Shown here: positions 23,435 through 35,643 of the stretch, piece by piece
Layout of the letters: every line of letters starts with the position of its first letter
Numbering within the stretch: position 1 is the first letter of the stretch
NCBI GenBank assembly: GCA_028023455.1
Contig: JAQFVV010000990.1
Span: 1-64,000, forward strand
Source: Epiperipatus broadwayi
Taxonomy: Eukaryota > Onychophora > Udeonychophora > Euonychophora > Peripatidae
DNA length: 64,000 bases
Direction of reading: 5' to 3'
Program-made: the position numbers and the translations under genes
Notes under the pieces: generated by a model
Told to the model about the DNA's origin: nothing
Databases searched by the model: none
The model's input: the letters and a program-made list of their open reading frames with translations, nothing else

Positions 23435-25139
23435 TATAATACCATATTGATATAGGCACATATAATTTTATCTAAAAAAATTATTAAAGTAATTTTTCAT
23501 AAAAGAGAAACATAAAATTAAATGTTGAGTTTATTGCAGCTTGTTTTCAGAAAAGATAAGAATCAAATAGTTTTCTATCATTAATTTCAGAAGGGGAGAG
23601 AGGTGTTTTGTTAGAGAAATTAAACTAAGGGTTATAAAAGGAAGTAAAGAGTTTTTATTAGTATTCGTAAAAATATAATTTAAAAAGTTAAAACATACAA
23701 ATCTCTTTTCATTCAAGTTTAATTAAAGAAAAAATAATGTTAAAACTAATATATATGCGTATATATGTGCGATTGTCAACAATAGAATAAATGTTATTAT
23801 AAATAAATGAAAGTTAAAGAAGATTATCATTAAAAAACATGGCAATGGCTATTAGATATTAATTAATATAAAACAATACGTTTTTGCATGGCTATTACTA
23901 ATTAAGCAATCTTTCAAAACATGTTTATCAAATGATTATCACTGGAATTTCGACAACAGATCTTTGCCGGAGATATTAGAAAGACAACAAGGCGCAGGTA
24001 TAAATAGACTTTTATCAGACAGTAGTTCAGTTCACAAAGTAATTGAGTAGTTCAGTTCAGAAATTAATTGAGTCAGTTAACAAACAAAATGCAGTGTTGA
24101 GAAGATTTTGGGAATTCACACTTCTCCACAGCCTTAAAAGTCGAAGAAAACAGCAAGATCTGCCCATGAAATAATGTCAATGTAACAACTTAGAAAATCT
24201 CCGTCAATATCTAATTGTCTCCAATGGTAATAATCATGAAAATAAGGAAACTCATGAAGGAAAAGTCCCAGCTGGCTGGTAAGCATTTATAATGGGAATA
24301 TTCTCACCAAAAGCAGCCACCAAAAAGAACAAAATTCTACGTCTACATTCAAAAGCCTAGGTAAAAACATTTGCTTATTTCGTTTATACTGTAATAGCCA
24401 TTGCATTGCATTAATTCGTACGAATCTTTCAAGAGTCTAATTATATGAACTTTATATCATACATAAATGAACTATTGATATGTGTGATTAAATTTCAAAT
24501 GCTATATAATACTTTATTATTATGTGTGTGTACATGAGTTAATATGTGCGTGATCATTATATCAATATTTATTAGTTAAATTAGAGTGTTCTGTTATTAA
24601 ATCTATAGGAATATTTAAACTATTTAGAAATGTTAATTTAAAATATGCGTGTGTTTTATTAGAATTATAAAATGTTTAAATTTAGTAAATAAATGTTAGT
24701 TAATAAATTATCTTTAAAATTAAACTTTATTTGTCGGTCAATTCTTTTTACCAATTCCTTTTATCAAATTCTTTTATTAACTCCTTTTACAATTCTATTA
24801 TCAAGTCTTTTAACCACTAATTAAGTATAATCTATTAGTGATTACAAACAACTGAGCTAGACGTGGATTTAGGCGTTGAGTTAGTGGCCACTGTTCAAAG
24901 TGCGTTGTCTATTCTTTTAGTATTCTTTTAGAATAAGCAGCTGGCGCCCGTGGTTATACACAAACAAAAAAGTGCTTTGGATGTGATGTTGAACTCAACA
25001 GCTGAGAAGAAGCTATGTCCTGGAAATGTAACATTAGTTATATACTTTATAGCTATCATTTGGCATACATACTCTCCGAGTATGTTCTTCTTTGCCTAAG
25101 AAACCGGTGTTTCGAATGCACACATTCGAACACGGTTCA
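23435..25139 (+). mobile_element. left LTR of gag-only element 2, about 1.7 kb
   Basis: It is repeated at 27843-29550 with scattered substitutions, clearly more than between the LTRs of element 1, so it is older. The first bases are worn (TATAAT against TGTAATGT in the right copy). It ends GGTTCA, one base before a primer site. The first 1 kb holds the U3 promoter annotated below. Confidence 0.92.
23999..24007 (+). promoter_or_regulatory. TATA box of LTR 2 with initiator
   Basis: TATAAATAG is followed about 30 bp later by TTCAGTT (24027-24032), a TCAGT-type initiator like that of arthropods and many other invertebrates. The right LTR keeps both (TATA at 28407-28415). Direct repeats of GTTCAGTTCA follow to 24061. 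This would set the U3/R border near 24029. Confidence 0.6.
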
Positions 25140-25140
25140 A

Positions 25141-25165
25141 TGGCTTTACCCAATGTGGGACGAAC
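25141..25165 (+). other. primer-binding site (tRNA-Lys type), element 2
   Basis: TGGCTTTACCCAATGTGGG follows the LTR end by one base. It matches the tRNA-Lys complement (TGGCGCCCAACGTGGGGC) if two bases are inserted after TGGC. It is less perfect than that of element 1 but in the required position. Confidence 0.6.
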
Positions 25166-25491
25166 TTGTCATAAATGACAGTTAATTAAATACTTTGTTC
25201 TTGTTGAAAATAAAAATCTAAAAAGTTAAATTATGTATGTAAAAGTGTTTTAATTTAAAAAAAAAAAAGAATTGACGAAAAAAATTTTTTTCGAAAGGAA
25301 AAGAGATTTTGACATTTATGCTATCAAATCAGAGACAGTTGATATTTGGGTGGAGTTAAAGCATTAAGATTGGGTAGTGAAAAGGACTAAAAGGGTGGAG
25401 TTAGCGTGAGTGTCCGTCTTACTAAGAAAAATAAATAAACAATTCGATTTTGCAAAATATAATTTAAAAAATACAAAGTAATAGTGTAACT

Positions 25492-26273
25492 ATGAATAAA
25501 GAAATGGATCCGAAAGAAAGCCCAATATATTTTAAAAATCCCCAGTTAGTAGAAAAGGAGAAAGAATTATCTGAGATGCAAATGATGATGAAAATGATGA
25601 TGAATATGATGGAAGAAATGCGTCAAGAATTTAAACAAAGTCAACAAGAATTGTGTCAGAAATTTGAACAAAGTCAGTTAGAACTCAAAGCATAATTGAA
25701 GGAAGAAATTAGATTAAAACAGAAATTAAAGAACTCAGAGCAGAAGTAAGAGAAATAAGATGTGAGATAACGGTAAAGGTAGAGAAGAACCAAGAAGTTA
25801 TAGAGTTAGATTTAATTAAAGAAAGTCAGGAAGTTGAAAAGGAAGTTGAAGTGATAAAAGACATAGAAATTGAATTAGAATCAGATAGCATTGTGATAAA
25901 TAAAGTAGTCACAAATGTAGATCAAGAAATAGAAGAAAAACATAAGTTCAAGGTAGTAGATAGTGTAGAAAAGTTTTTACAAAAATTTAAAAAGGTTAAA
26001 GTAAACGTTCGCATTTGCTGTAGATGTAGATTTAAAACAAAGAGAAAGTGTAGAAAAAAATATTCCCAGATTGAAGTAATTTGGAGTTTGTCTAGGTATA
26101 AAGGTTTTCTGAGTTACGAAGTCGAAAACAGAATGGAAAGAGAAAGAGATAAAGCAATAAAATATAAAAGCGGAACCGATAAGAGAGGAAAGTTAGTTTT
26201 ATATTATAGAATTTGTAGAAAGAAAAAAAGAGCTGCCGGACATAGTTTAAGAGTTAGTAAACGGGCGGAATAG
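25492..26273 (+). pseudogene. coiled-coil Gag-like ORF of element 2, broken
   Basis: The first frame (25492-25695) starts MNKEMDPKESP and is rich in Met, Glu and Gln (MEEMRQEFKQSQQELCQKFE). It hits a stop at 25695. A second frame, open from 25713 to 26273, continues the charged coiled coil (ELRAEVREI; KESQEVEKEVEVIKD). It ends in a basic tail with RICCRCRFKTKRKCRKKY and RICRKKKRAAGHSLRVSKR. One stop and one frameshift break the protein. Neither a CCHC knuckle nor pol motifs appear. Layout (Lys primer site, leader, coiled coil, no pol) parallels element 1. The basic tail could bind RNA in place of a zinc knuckle. Assignment as Gag is by position and composition only. Confidence 0.6.
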
Positions 26274-27409
26274 TAAAGGAAATAAACAAAAAGGACCGGA
26301 AATGGACAATGAGCACGAATATGATTATTCTAAAGTAATTAAATCTAATAAATTAAATCTGAAACTTCTATTTAAAACTTAAGACAATAAATTTAAAAAT
26401 GAATGAATAATAATAAATGATATGTTGCAAGTAATAATAATAACGTAGGCTTTGCAAAATAAAAGATTTTTTTTTCTCTCCATGCACATATTAATTAAGA
26501 AGAAATGCTCGTAAACAAACAGCTCAAATAAAAAAAAATCAATCAATAAAATCAAGTTAAATAAATGGGTCAAGTTAATGATGTAAAAGTAAAGTTGTAG
26601 GTTTAAATAAATGAAAAGATAACGGAATTTCTAGAATAAAATTAAGTTAGTCAAATAGATATTTGTATGATAATGAATCGCAATAAAGTAAAACAGTTTT
26701 TTTTTCTGAGTACACGCACATTAAAATAAAATAGTTTTGAATATGTAAGTTAATAAAAGGAAGTCAATAAATGGTTTAAAGTAATCAAGTCCCATAAAAT
26801 CTTTGTATAATAATAAAGAGCAATAAATAAAATAGTTTTCTGAATATACGCAAGTTAATACATAAGTTAAAGTAATGGGTTAAAATAATATTGTAATATA
26901 AATAAATATGTGTCCATGATAGTTTCAAAATAATATTGTAGCATAAATAAATATGGATAATGTTCATATGGGTTTAAAATAAGTATCGTAAAACAAATAT
27001 TTAAAATGTTCGTACTGGTTTAAAGATAATATTATAAGATTAGTGTAAATAAATAATGTTGAAATAATGTTCATAATGGTTTGAAATAATGGTGTAAGAT
27101 TAGATTAATACAAATAAATATATTAAAGTAATGTTCATGTGTAGTTAAAAATAATATTGAAAGGTTAAAATAATATAAATGAAAGTCAATCTAAGTTGTA
27201 TTAAGAGTGTATAAGGGTTCAAAATTAAGGGATGAGGGTAGTATTGAAATAAGTTAGATAAGGATTAAGTTTAAAGCTGTCGACTGGATAGATTTTAGCA
27301 CCCGTAATGGATTGGCCGGGATCATTCCTCTTTTAAAAAGTGCACTGGCAACAACCAGAGTAAGTCGTAAGTCACTTTTCAGGGGAGAATCCCCATATCT
27401 CGTACCTCA
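26274..27409. other. non-coding interior of element 2
   Basis: A-rich DNA with loosely repeated phrases such as AATAATATTGTA..TAAATAAATATG and ATGTTCATATGGTTTAAA between about 26560 and 27180. This suggests an old diverged short tandem repeat. There is no pol remnant in any frame that I can see. Confidence 0.6.
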
Positions 27410-27595
27410 TTTTCCAAAGCGTAAGTCGGAAATGGACAGTTGAAAATTCCTGCCATTCGCAGCTGCTTAGTCAAAGTCCAATCAAGAGAATCGGCAATCG
27501 TTTTCCAGAGCGTAAGTCAGAAATGGACAGTTGAAATTCCTACCATTTGCAGCTACCTTTTCTTAGTCAAAGTCCAATCAAGAAAATCGGCAGCT
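27410..27595 (+). repeat. tandem duplication, about 91 bp unit, in element 2
   Basis: Two copies (27410-27500, 27501-27595) share GCGTAAGTC, AAATGGACAGTTGAAA, TTAGTCAAAGTCCAATCAAG and AATCGGCA. The second has a small CTTTTC insertion. The stretch is more GC-rich than the rest of the element. It gives an open frame at 27440-27673 that I regard as chance. Confidence 0.85.
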
Positions 27596-27828
27596 GAAGC
27601 TTCGTTTATAAAAGATCCCTGTGCCACAAATTTAGTTTGTCCTTGTGGTCACTATCCAGGACGAACATTGTAAACAATGTTGCCAGCATAGAAAGAAGAA
27701 AAGCATAATTGGAGATTGCCCTTAGTATGGAAAGGAAAAGATACCAAAAAGCAAACTTAGAAGGAATAATAAATTAAGATTTAATGTTGTCAGAGATAAA
27801 ATGGTCAAAAATGACGCATTTTACTCTC

Positions 27829-27842
27829 AAAAGGAAGGGCGG
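27829..27842 (+). other. polypurine tract of element 2
   Basis: AAAAGGAAGGGCGG directly precedes TGTAATGT, the start of the right LTR, where plus-strand priming is expected. Confidence 0.6.
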
Positions 27843-29550
27843 TGTAATGTACCTATATTGATATAGGCACATAATTTTATCTAAAAAAATTATTAAAGTA
27901 ATTTTTCATAAAAGAGAAACATAAAATTAAATGTTGAGTTTATTGCAGCTTGTTTTCGGAAAAGATAAGAATCAAATAGTTTTCTATCGTTAATTTCAGA
28001 AGGGGAGAGGGGTGTTTCATTAGAGAAATTAAACTAAGGGTTATAAAGGAAGTAAAGAGTTTTTATTAGTATTCATAAAAATATAATTTAAAAAGTTTAA
28101 ACATACAAATCTCTTTTCATTCAAGTTTAATTAAAGAAAAAATAATGCTAAAACTAATATATGTGCATATATATGTGCGATTGTCAACAATAGAATAAAT
28201 GTTATTATAAATAAATGAAAGTTAAAGAAGATTATTATTAAAAAACACGGCAATGGCTATTAGATATTAATTAATATAAAACAATACATTTTTGCATGGC
28301 TATTACTAATTAAGCAATCTTTCAAAACACGTTTATCAAATGATTATCACTGGAATTTCAACAACAGATCTTTGCCTGAGATATTAGAAAGACAACAAGG
28401 CACAGGTATAAATAGACTTTTATCGGACAGTAGTTCAGTTCACAAAGTAATTGACCAGTGCAGTTCAGAAATTAATTGAGTCAGTTAACAAACAAAATGC
28501 AGTGTTGAGAAGATTTTGGGAATTCACGCTTCTCCACAGCCTAAAAAGTCCGATGAAAACAGCAAGATCTGCCCATGAAATAATGTCAACATAACAACTT
28601 AGAAAATCTCCGTCAATATCTAATTGTCTCCAATGGTAATAATCGTGAAAATAAGGAAACTCATCAAGGAAATGTCCCAGCCAGCTGGTAAGCATTTATA
28701 ATGGGAATATTCTCACCGAAAGCAGCCACCAAAAAGAACAAAATTCTATGTCTACATTCAAAAGCCTAGGTAAAAACATTTGCTTATTTCGTTTATACTG
28801 TAATAGCCATTGCATTGCATTAATTCATACGAATCTTTCAAGAGTCTAATTATATGAACTTTATATCATACATAAATGAACTATTGATATGTGTGATTAA
28901 ATTTCAAATGCTATGTAATACTTTATTATTATTATGTGTGTACATGAGTTAATATGTGCGTGATCATTATATCAATATTTATTAGTTAAATTAGAGTGTT
29001 CTGTTATTAAATCTGTAGGAATATTTGAATTATTTAGAAATGTTAATTTAAAATATGCGTGTGTTTTATTAGAATTATAAAATGTTTAAATTTAGTAAAT
29101 AAATGTTAGTTAATAAATTATCTTTAAAATTAAACTTTATTTGTCGGTCAATTCTTTTTACCAATTCCTTTTATCAAATTCTTTTATTAACTCCTTTTAC
29201 AATTCTTTTATCAAGTCTTTTAACCACTAATTAAGTATAATCTATTAGTGATTACAAACAACTGAGCTAGACGTGGATTTAGGCATTGAGTTAGTGGCCA
29301 CTGTTCAAAGTGCATTCTCTATTCTTTTAGTATTCTTTTAGAATAAGCAGCTGGCCCCCATGGTTGTACACAAACAAAAAAGTGCTTTGGACGTGATGTT
29401 GAACTCAACAGCCGAGAAGAAGCTATGTCCTGGAAATGTAACGTTAGTTATATACTTTATAGCTATCATTTGGGCATACATACTCTCCGAGTATGTTCTT
29501 CTCTGCCTAAGAGACCGGTGTTTCGAATGCACATATTCGAACATGGTTCA
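27843..29550 (+). mobile_element. right LTR of element 2, about 1.7 kb
   Basis: A copy of 23435-25139, starting TGTAATGT and ending TGGTTCA. ORFs inside (for example 28465-28695 on the minus strand, 29360-29644 on the plus strand) are also in the left copy with breaks and have no family signature. The element is followed at once by (TA)n at 29551-29562, matching its left flank. Confidence 0.92.
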
Positions 29551-29562
29551 ATATATATATAT

Positions 29563-32500
29563 TGTAACCTTATGTTTTAGTATAAAATATAAAGATCGAT
29601 ATAACTGGTATAAAAATTTCTCTGTCTCCTTTTTGGTGATTTGATTGGCTTGGTTTGCATTTTGAACAGATTATTTTCTTGCATTCAAGATAATTTATTA
29701 GAGAGAATAAGTAATATTTTGCCTTACTTATTGTCTGTGTTATTTTAATGTATTTAAATTGCTTCTTTCCATCCACTGATTTGTATCAAAGTATGTTTAA
29801 CTTTTTAGAAATTGATAACACATATTAAATTTAGTAAAAAATGTGATTGAAAATAATAATAATAATTCTTATTTATTTAAAATGGTCTTAGAAATTATTT
29901 TCATTGAATTAAAAAACCATTTGTTTAACTAATTTTAATTATTAGAAAAAAATATAGTAATTACATATGCATTTCAGTGTAAAAAAAAAAAAGAGCGCGA
30001 TTAAAGAGATCGTCTGAGATAAGGTTGCTGTTTTTAAGAAAAGAGAAAAAGAAAATGGTGTAAGAATAAAATGTTTGCAAAATATGATAAGCTTATTTTT
30101 TAAAAATAGTTAATAAGTAAAAGGATTTACCAAAAAGTTTTCTACAAATGTAAACATAAAATGATGGTATTTAATAATAGAATGAAGTGCTAAATTTAAA
30201 AATCTGTTCAAGTCAGCTAGCCAAGTGGATCAAATCGCTATTAATTTTCCAATATTTACACTTAAAAATATGTTGAAGCTTTCAAATTTAAAAGTAGAAT
30301 TAATTGCAGAGAGGTCAGTATATTTGGAATATCTTATTATTATACAAATTGGCAACACTAAATAAATGTTTTAATTACAGTAGTTTTTTAGATATGAAAA
30401 CTTTCTTCTTTTAAAAAAAAGAGGTTTAAAATCAAAGTTAAATGTTAAAGTTATTAACATGGTTTAATATTTCTGTTTATAATTTAAAATAATATAGCAT
30501 TGATTAATTTATTTAACTATATACTGCCAGTAATGTATTTGCTATTTAATTTCTTTACTATTTGAATAATGGAAACAGTCTTCAGATAATTAACTAAAAC
30601 TACTTTCTGATTTTTATCGTCAATTTGGAATTATTAAATTATTTGCTCTGGTTATTATTCCTAAATTTAAATGTGGATAAATAAATATTAACCTGGATGT
30701 TATAAACTTGGAACAGTTTTATATAGAAATGTAGAATTTAATAACTTATAAAGAACATTTTCATTTAAACTCTGCATGTCATGTTTTTGGAATTGTTTTA
30801 TATTCATGGAACCACGTAAATCATTAATTTAAAAGTGCTTATAATAACTAGGACAAATAGATATAATTACATTTATGGAATTCAACTATAATTATAATTA
30901 TTATTTTGTGTGTTTATTGTTCAAGACATTTTTACATGGATTTCACGGATCATATTTATTATTATAAAATGCTGTACAATTTAATTTATGTCACATGCAC
31001 ACCTGCTAGAATTCATGTATTTAAGTAAGAATGAATTAATTTTATTTTATTGTTATATGAACTTGTATGTGAAGTTCATGAGTTATATTTTATTAGGTTT
31101 AAATTAAATTAATGGGATTGAATAAAATACTTATTCAAGGGAATAGCGCTTGCGAAAAAGCTTGAAAATTACTAATGAATTTATGATATGTGTCAACCTC
31201 TCATGAAGTGTCTTATGAGTCTTTCCAGAGTTCTATTCCTATACTAATGTCACTTATATTACATTGTTGCTATGTTTTTATTTTAAGCAAGGTAATTTAA
31301 TATATTAGTTGTCCTGATTAGTGAAACACTTTTTATTATGCATGAACCTACATCTGCTAAAATGCTAGTGTTTTCTGAATGGTCAGAATAACTGAGGAGG
31401 ATGATTTTTGCACTTTAAATATGAAGTAAATAGTAATATTTCTTTATAATGTTAAAGGGCATTAATCTGTGCTGGTGGTTAATCCGCAGATTAATTAATT
31501 GCCACTTTCTATATTTTTACAGTAATTCCTGCACTGGTGTGAAATTATATTTATTGCTTTATGATGGTGTATAAATCCACAAGGAACTCAGTGTTATATA
31601 ATTTCTATGTATAGATGAATGCATCCACAGGAATATGATTTTACTTCATAAATATAAGTTTGGGCAAAGTATTTTGATTATTCTGCTAAAATCATCTTCT
31701 TCCATTTATAAGCATAATTTATAAGTTAAGTCATAAAGTGTAGCAGGACATTCTATCTAAATTACCTCATAATAATTAACTGTTTGTTAATTAATATTTT
31801 ATCTGAATTCAAGTTTAAATTTTCATTTTTATTTAACGTTAGCATTATAGCTAAATACTACAAATATAATATTATTTATTATATTATCATAGGTCTACAG
31901 TATAGGTTTATTGGTTCTGGAACTGACACATTGGATATTTCATGATTTGATGTTGAATTTTAATATAATTTCCTCAAGACATCAATTATTTCAAATTGTA
32001 ATATAATGTATGATTAGGCTTTATAAAACTGTGCCTATGATATATTACTGAAGGAAGCCAATGGAATTATAATTTATTTATTTATTTTATTTGTTTATTT
32101 ATGTATTTAGTTATTACATTAAATATCAATTACTTATTAGTCATACAAATTGTAAATAAATATTGATTTATAATTAAACTTATTGTGCCGTTGCTATTTG
32201 TCATTCATAAAATCAGAAATCATATATCTTGAATAGAGCATACATTGAAGTACATACTATTGTCAGCATAATATAAGAGTTTAGTAATATTTTGAGAAAA
32301 ACATTTGAATGCTTTTGTCCTTAGTAGTTTATGATGTGTAAGGTGCAATAAAATCCCATTTACCTTTTCCATCATTTTAGCTTTGCGTAGTTGATTGGAG
32401 TATATGATACAAAATTGATTGATTTTATAAACTTATGAACAGATTTACCAGATAATGGCATGATTGAATGTATTTACTTAATGTTTTAATTGTCATTCAT

Positions 32501-33107
32501 CAGTATAACAAGAGTCTCATTGATATTTATTAAATTATAGAAAAGAACCCAAGTATTCCATGTTTATTTATTATTGCAAAGCTCTTACCTAGACTAGCAT
32601 TTGTATTAAAAATCATATATGTAATTTTAAAATTCATAATCTTTAGTAGTTTCACAAATTATACCATCTTGTCCATGGTCGGCCATAAGGTCTCATGCAA
32701 TGAAAAATCGCAAATTAAGGTTTGAAGGATAATAAAATTGCATAATTATAATTTGTCTAATGTTTTTTCACAAACTACTATGATAGGTCTTCGCGGTACA
32801 CCCTGGTTGCGACCAGATTAGATCATAATTTTATGTTATATCATTAGTTTTGTTTGTGGTAATTTGCTCCAGATTTCAGTTATAGTCTTTGGTGCATAAT
32901 ATAGATGGCATGATATGCTTTTAGTTATAGTTCTTGGCTGCCCAATGATTAAAGCCATTGGTTATAAAGAATTCTACTACAGTTCTTGGCGCCAATGTGG
33001 TAGACATTGGTACGTCCCTTCAGTCTTTTAGGTTATAGTAAGGTGGGTCTGATTATAGTAGTTCTCTGACATCAAGGTATTAAGCTTGATTAATGTTGAT
33101 GGTTACA
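29563..33107. other. intron DNA, nothing recognised; small imperfect repeats near 32.87-33.08 kb
   Basis: AT-rich and without coding signal. Between about 32870 and 33080 short phrases recur: TTATAGTCTTTGG, TTATAGTTCTTGGC, CTACAGTTCTTGGCGCC and GGTTATAGTAAGG, each followed by a CATTGGT or GGCAT block. This looks like an old 45-60 bp tandem repeat. Confidence 0.5.

Positions 33108-33133
<26 letters not shown>
33108..33133. repeat. (TA)n at left edge of the PLE palindrome
   Basis: A pure TA tract at the outer end of the left arm. Confidence 0.9.
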
Positions 33134-33139
<6 letters not shown>

Positions 33140-33245
33140 ACTGAATATTTGTAAATACAGTAACTTAATAATTAAAAAATATTTTATCTACTTAGGAGCA
33201 CTTTCGATTATCCCAGTAATCTATTTCAATTAAAGCTTTGAAATG

Positions 33246-33820
33246 CTAACTTTCCCACAATTCCGTGATCTTAACGTTTGCTGCTTGCCTGTTAATCAAT
33301 TCATATTTATATTTGTTTATTAGCATAGCTTCTTTAATTTTTCTTTTGTTGTTATTTTTTTCAATTTGCAATATTTTTGCACTGTTAAAATTGAAGTCAA
33401 AACCATAAATACATGATTTATTATGGTCGTAAAAAACAGATGCTGAAATATTATTATCTACTATGCAATTTTCTTTTAATTTCTGAACACGTTTTAATAA
33501 TAGCAAGTGTTCTTTAGTTCTTTTTTCCAACGTACATCTAGATTCACCTATATATCCATCACCACACCTACATATCCATTTATATATGACACAATTTTTA
33601 TTTATAAACGAGGTTTTATCTTTGGAGTTATTTATTAATTTGTTTAATGTAGGAGGTGTGTAAAATGCAACGTCACATATATCTTTATAAATTTTCCTTA
33701 TGAACTTTACTTGATAATTTGAAATATATGGGATTGATATCCATATTTTTTTATTAGCAGGAGAATCAATATTATTATTAAGATTTTTATTTTTATATTT
33801 TATATTAAAATCTCTAATAA
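33246..33820 (-). pseudogene. PLE endonuclease, left arm (core intact)
   Basis: The minus strand is open from about 33749 through the stop at 33246. KIWISIPYISNYQVKF, the linker, comes first. After FINKNCVIYKWICRCGDGY comes the core IGESRCTLEKRTKEH, with the YIG and the conserved Arg and His. FYDHNKSC follows, then KRKIKEAMLINKYKYEL, NRQAANVKI and ELWES. The canonical start lies outside: upstream of the palindrome centre all RT is lost. It belongs to the same broad family as the copy at 18.2 kb but is clearly a different lineage in sequence. It cannot move alone without RT. Confidence 0.88.
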
Positions 33821-33822
33821 CA

Positions 33823-34388
33823 TTATTAGAGATTTTAATATAAAATATAAAAATAAAAATCTTATAATATTGATTCTCCTGCTAATAAAAAAATATGGAT
33901 ATCAATCCCATATATTTCAAATTATCAAGTAAAGTTCATAAGGAAAATTTATAAAGATATATGTGACGTTGCATTTTACACACCTCCTACATTAAACAAA
34001 TTAATAAATAACTCCAAAGATAAAACCTCGTTTATAAATAAAAATTGTGTCATATATAAATGGATATGTATGGTGATGATATATAGGTGAATCTAGATGT
34101 GCGTTGGAAAAAAGAACTAAAGAACACTTGCTATTATTAAAATGTGTTCAGAAATTAAAAGAAAATTGCATAGTAGATAATAATATTTCAGCATCTGTTT
34201 TTTATGACCATAATAAATCATGTATTTATGGTTTTGACTTCAATTTTAACAGTGCAAAAATATTGCAAATTGAAAAAAATAACAACAAAAGAAAAATTAA
34301 AGAAGCTATGCTAATAAACAAATATAAATATGAATTGATTAACAGGCAAGCAGCAAACGTTAAGATCACGGAATTGTGGGAAAGTTAG
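33823..34388 (+). pseudogene. PLE endonuclease, right arm (GIY-YIG core damaged)
   Basis: The mirror copy on the plus strand. From 34104 to 34388 it matches the left arm almost codon for codon (one visible change, KCVQKL for KRVQKL). Upstream, small deletions at about 34065-34080 in the CRCGDGYIG region break the frame and the nuclease core. The asymmetry shows the arms have not been kept identical by recent conversion over this stretch. Confidence 0.85.
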
Positions 34389-34538
34389 CATTTCAAAGCT
34401 TTAGTTGAAATAGATTACTGGGATAATCGAAAGCACTCCTAAGTGGATAAAATATTTTTTAATTATTAAGTTACTGTATTTACAAATATTCAGTTATATA
34501 ATTACATATATTGTTTTTAAAATACAGACATCGAATCA

Positions 34539-34544
<6 letters not shown>

Positions 34545-34602
<58 letters not shown>
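34545..34602. repeat. (TA)n at right edge of the PLE palindrome
   Basis: A pure TA tract about 40 bp beyond the end of the right arm. Confidence 0.9.
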
Positions 34603-34605
<3 letters not shown>

Positions 34606-35444
34606 ACTCGAAGTTTAAGTTGCAATTAGGTAGGCGCAAAAGAAGACCAGTCGAGAGTGCATTTTTATATGGAATGCATTTATGATTAGTTTCGCACTTA
34701 AGATAGTAAATTAAAATGAATACATGTTTATTTTCCATACAAAGTAAATATTAATAATATTCCAAAATTTAATACTTAAAATTTAAGATAATAAAATTTC
34801 TAAAAGCATTGTTATAGATGTATGATAATAATCTTACTGTATTCTTAAAAAGAACACATATATTCTATTACGATCTCTCTTGTGTAAAAGAACTCATTTG
34901 ATATCGATTAATATGTATTTTAAAAAAGGCTGGCAAATTAATTCTCTCTTATTTCTAATTATAATGTTCAACTAATTATTTATCTCAGAGATATTAAATA
35001 AATAAATCTTAAATATTCAAATAAAAATAATAAAAAATGTATAGATGTAAAGTTTATTAAGTTATTCTAGATGTGATGAATGTAAAAGAGAATTTTATTG
35101 TACATCTTTCTACCCTGCTTATTATTTCATATTTTAGATACCAATAGTAAGTGTATAAAATTTAAATAATTTTATGTGTAATTTAATGGGTTAGAAGTAT
35201 GCCCTTTTTATTTCAAAAATATATAAAGACAATGATTTCAATAATAACAAACAGATGTATTTAATATAACATTTGCTCTATTATAAATAACAATTGTATA
35301 AACAAAACAAAATTATAAGCAAGCAATAATAAACATAATTTTGCAACAAAATTCCATAACATCATTAATAAATATTAAACCACTAAACATCACATGATTA
35401 CCATTTCTTATGCTTGCTCATAGCTGTTATTAAAACAGGAAAAA
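34603..35444. other. intron DNA, nothing recognised
   Basis: AT-rich, no coding or repeat signal seen. Confidence 0.6.
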
Positions 35445-35643
35445 CTCTCCATACAGTAGTGCCACTCAGTGCAAACCAGAGTAATCAATGGATGCCAGAA
35501 GACTTGTGTATAAAATTCCTATCTAGAAACTAGTCTGTGGATATTGGATCAGTAGGCACTAGATAGAGATTTTATGCACAAGCCTTCTGGCATCCATTGA
35601 TTACTCTAGCTTGCACTGAGTGGCACTACTGTATGGATAGTTT
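35445..35643. repeat. short foldback (MITE-like) element
   Basis: Arms 35445-35526 and 35559-35643 are inverted repeats starting CCATACAGTAGTGCCACTCA. The loop holds GAAACTAGTCTGTGGATATT. Loop and right arm match the right part of the 530 bp foldback at 56161-56690 (GATATTGGAT, GATTTTATGCACAA, TACTGTATGGA). This is therefore a shortened member of the same family. Confidence 0.85.

Larger units (their letters stand above)
33134..34501. mobile_element. head-to-head palindrome of two PLE 3' ends
   Basis: The left arm (33134-33820) and right arm (33823-34501) are near-perfect reverse complements with a 2 bp centre (CA at 33821-33822). Each arm is the same 3' portion of one PLE: RT-endonuclease linker, GIY-YIG domain, stop and about 110 bp of 3' UTR. 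The 3' ends face outward toward (TA)n (33108-33133 and 34545-34602) and the 5'-truncated ends meet in the middle. The arms differ mainly by deletions around 34065-34080. Such symmetry suggests two linked insertion events or one bidirectional event. Confidence 0.9.

Noticed and set aside
23179-23445. 88-codon minus-strand frame with a Tyr-Ile run
   Set aside because: It reads through (TA)n and poly(A) and lacks any family signature.
28465-28695. 76-codon minus-strand frame in the right LTR of element 2
   Set aside because: The left LTR copy breaks the frame and there is no family signature; it overlaps the promoter and leader.
32987-33000. TGGCGCCAATGTGG, a possible fourth tRNA-Lys primer site
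   Set aside because: It is one unit of a local imperfect repeat (similar phrases at about 32880 and 32925). No LTR pair or gag-like ORF accompanies it.
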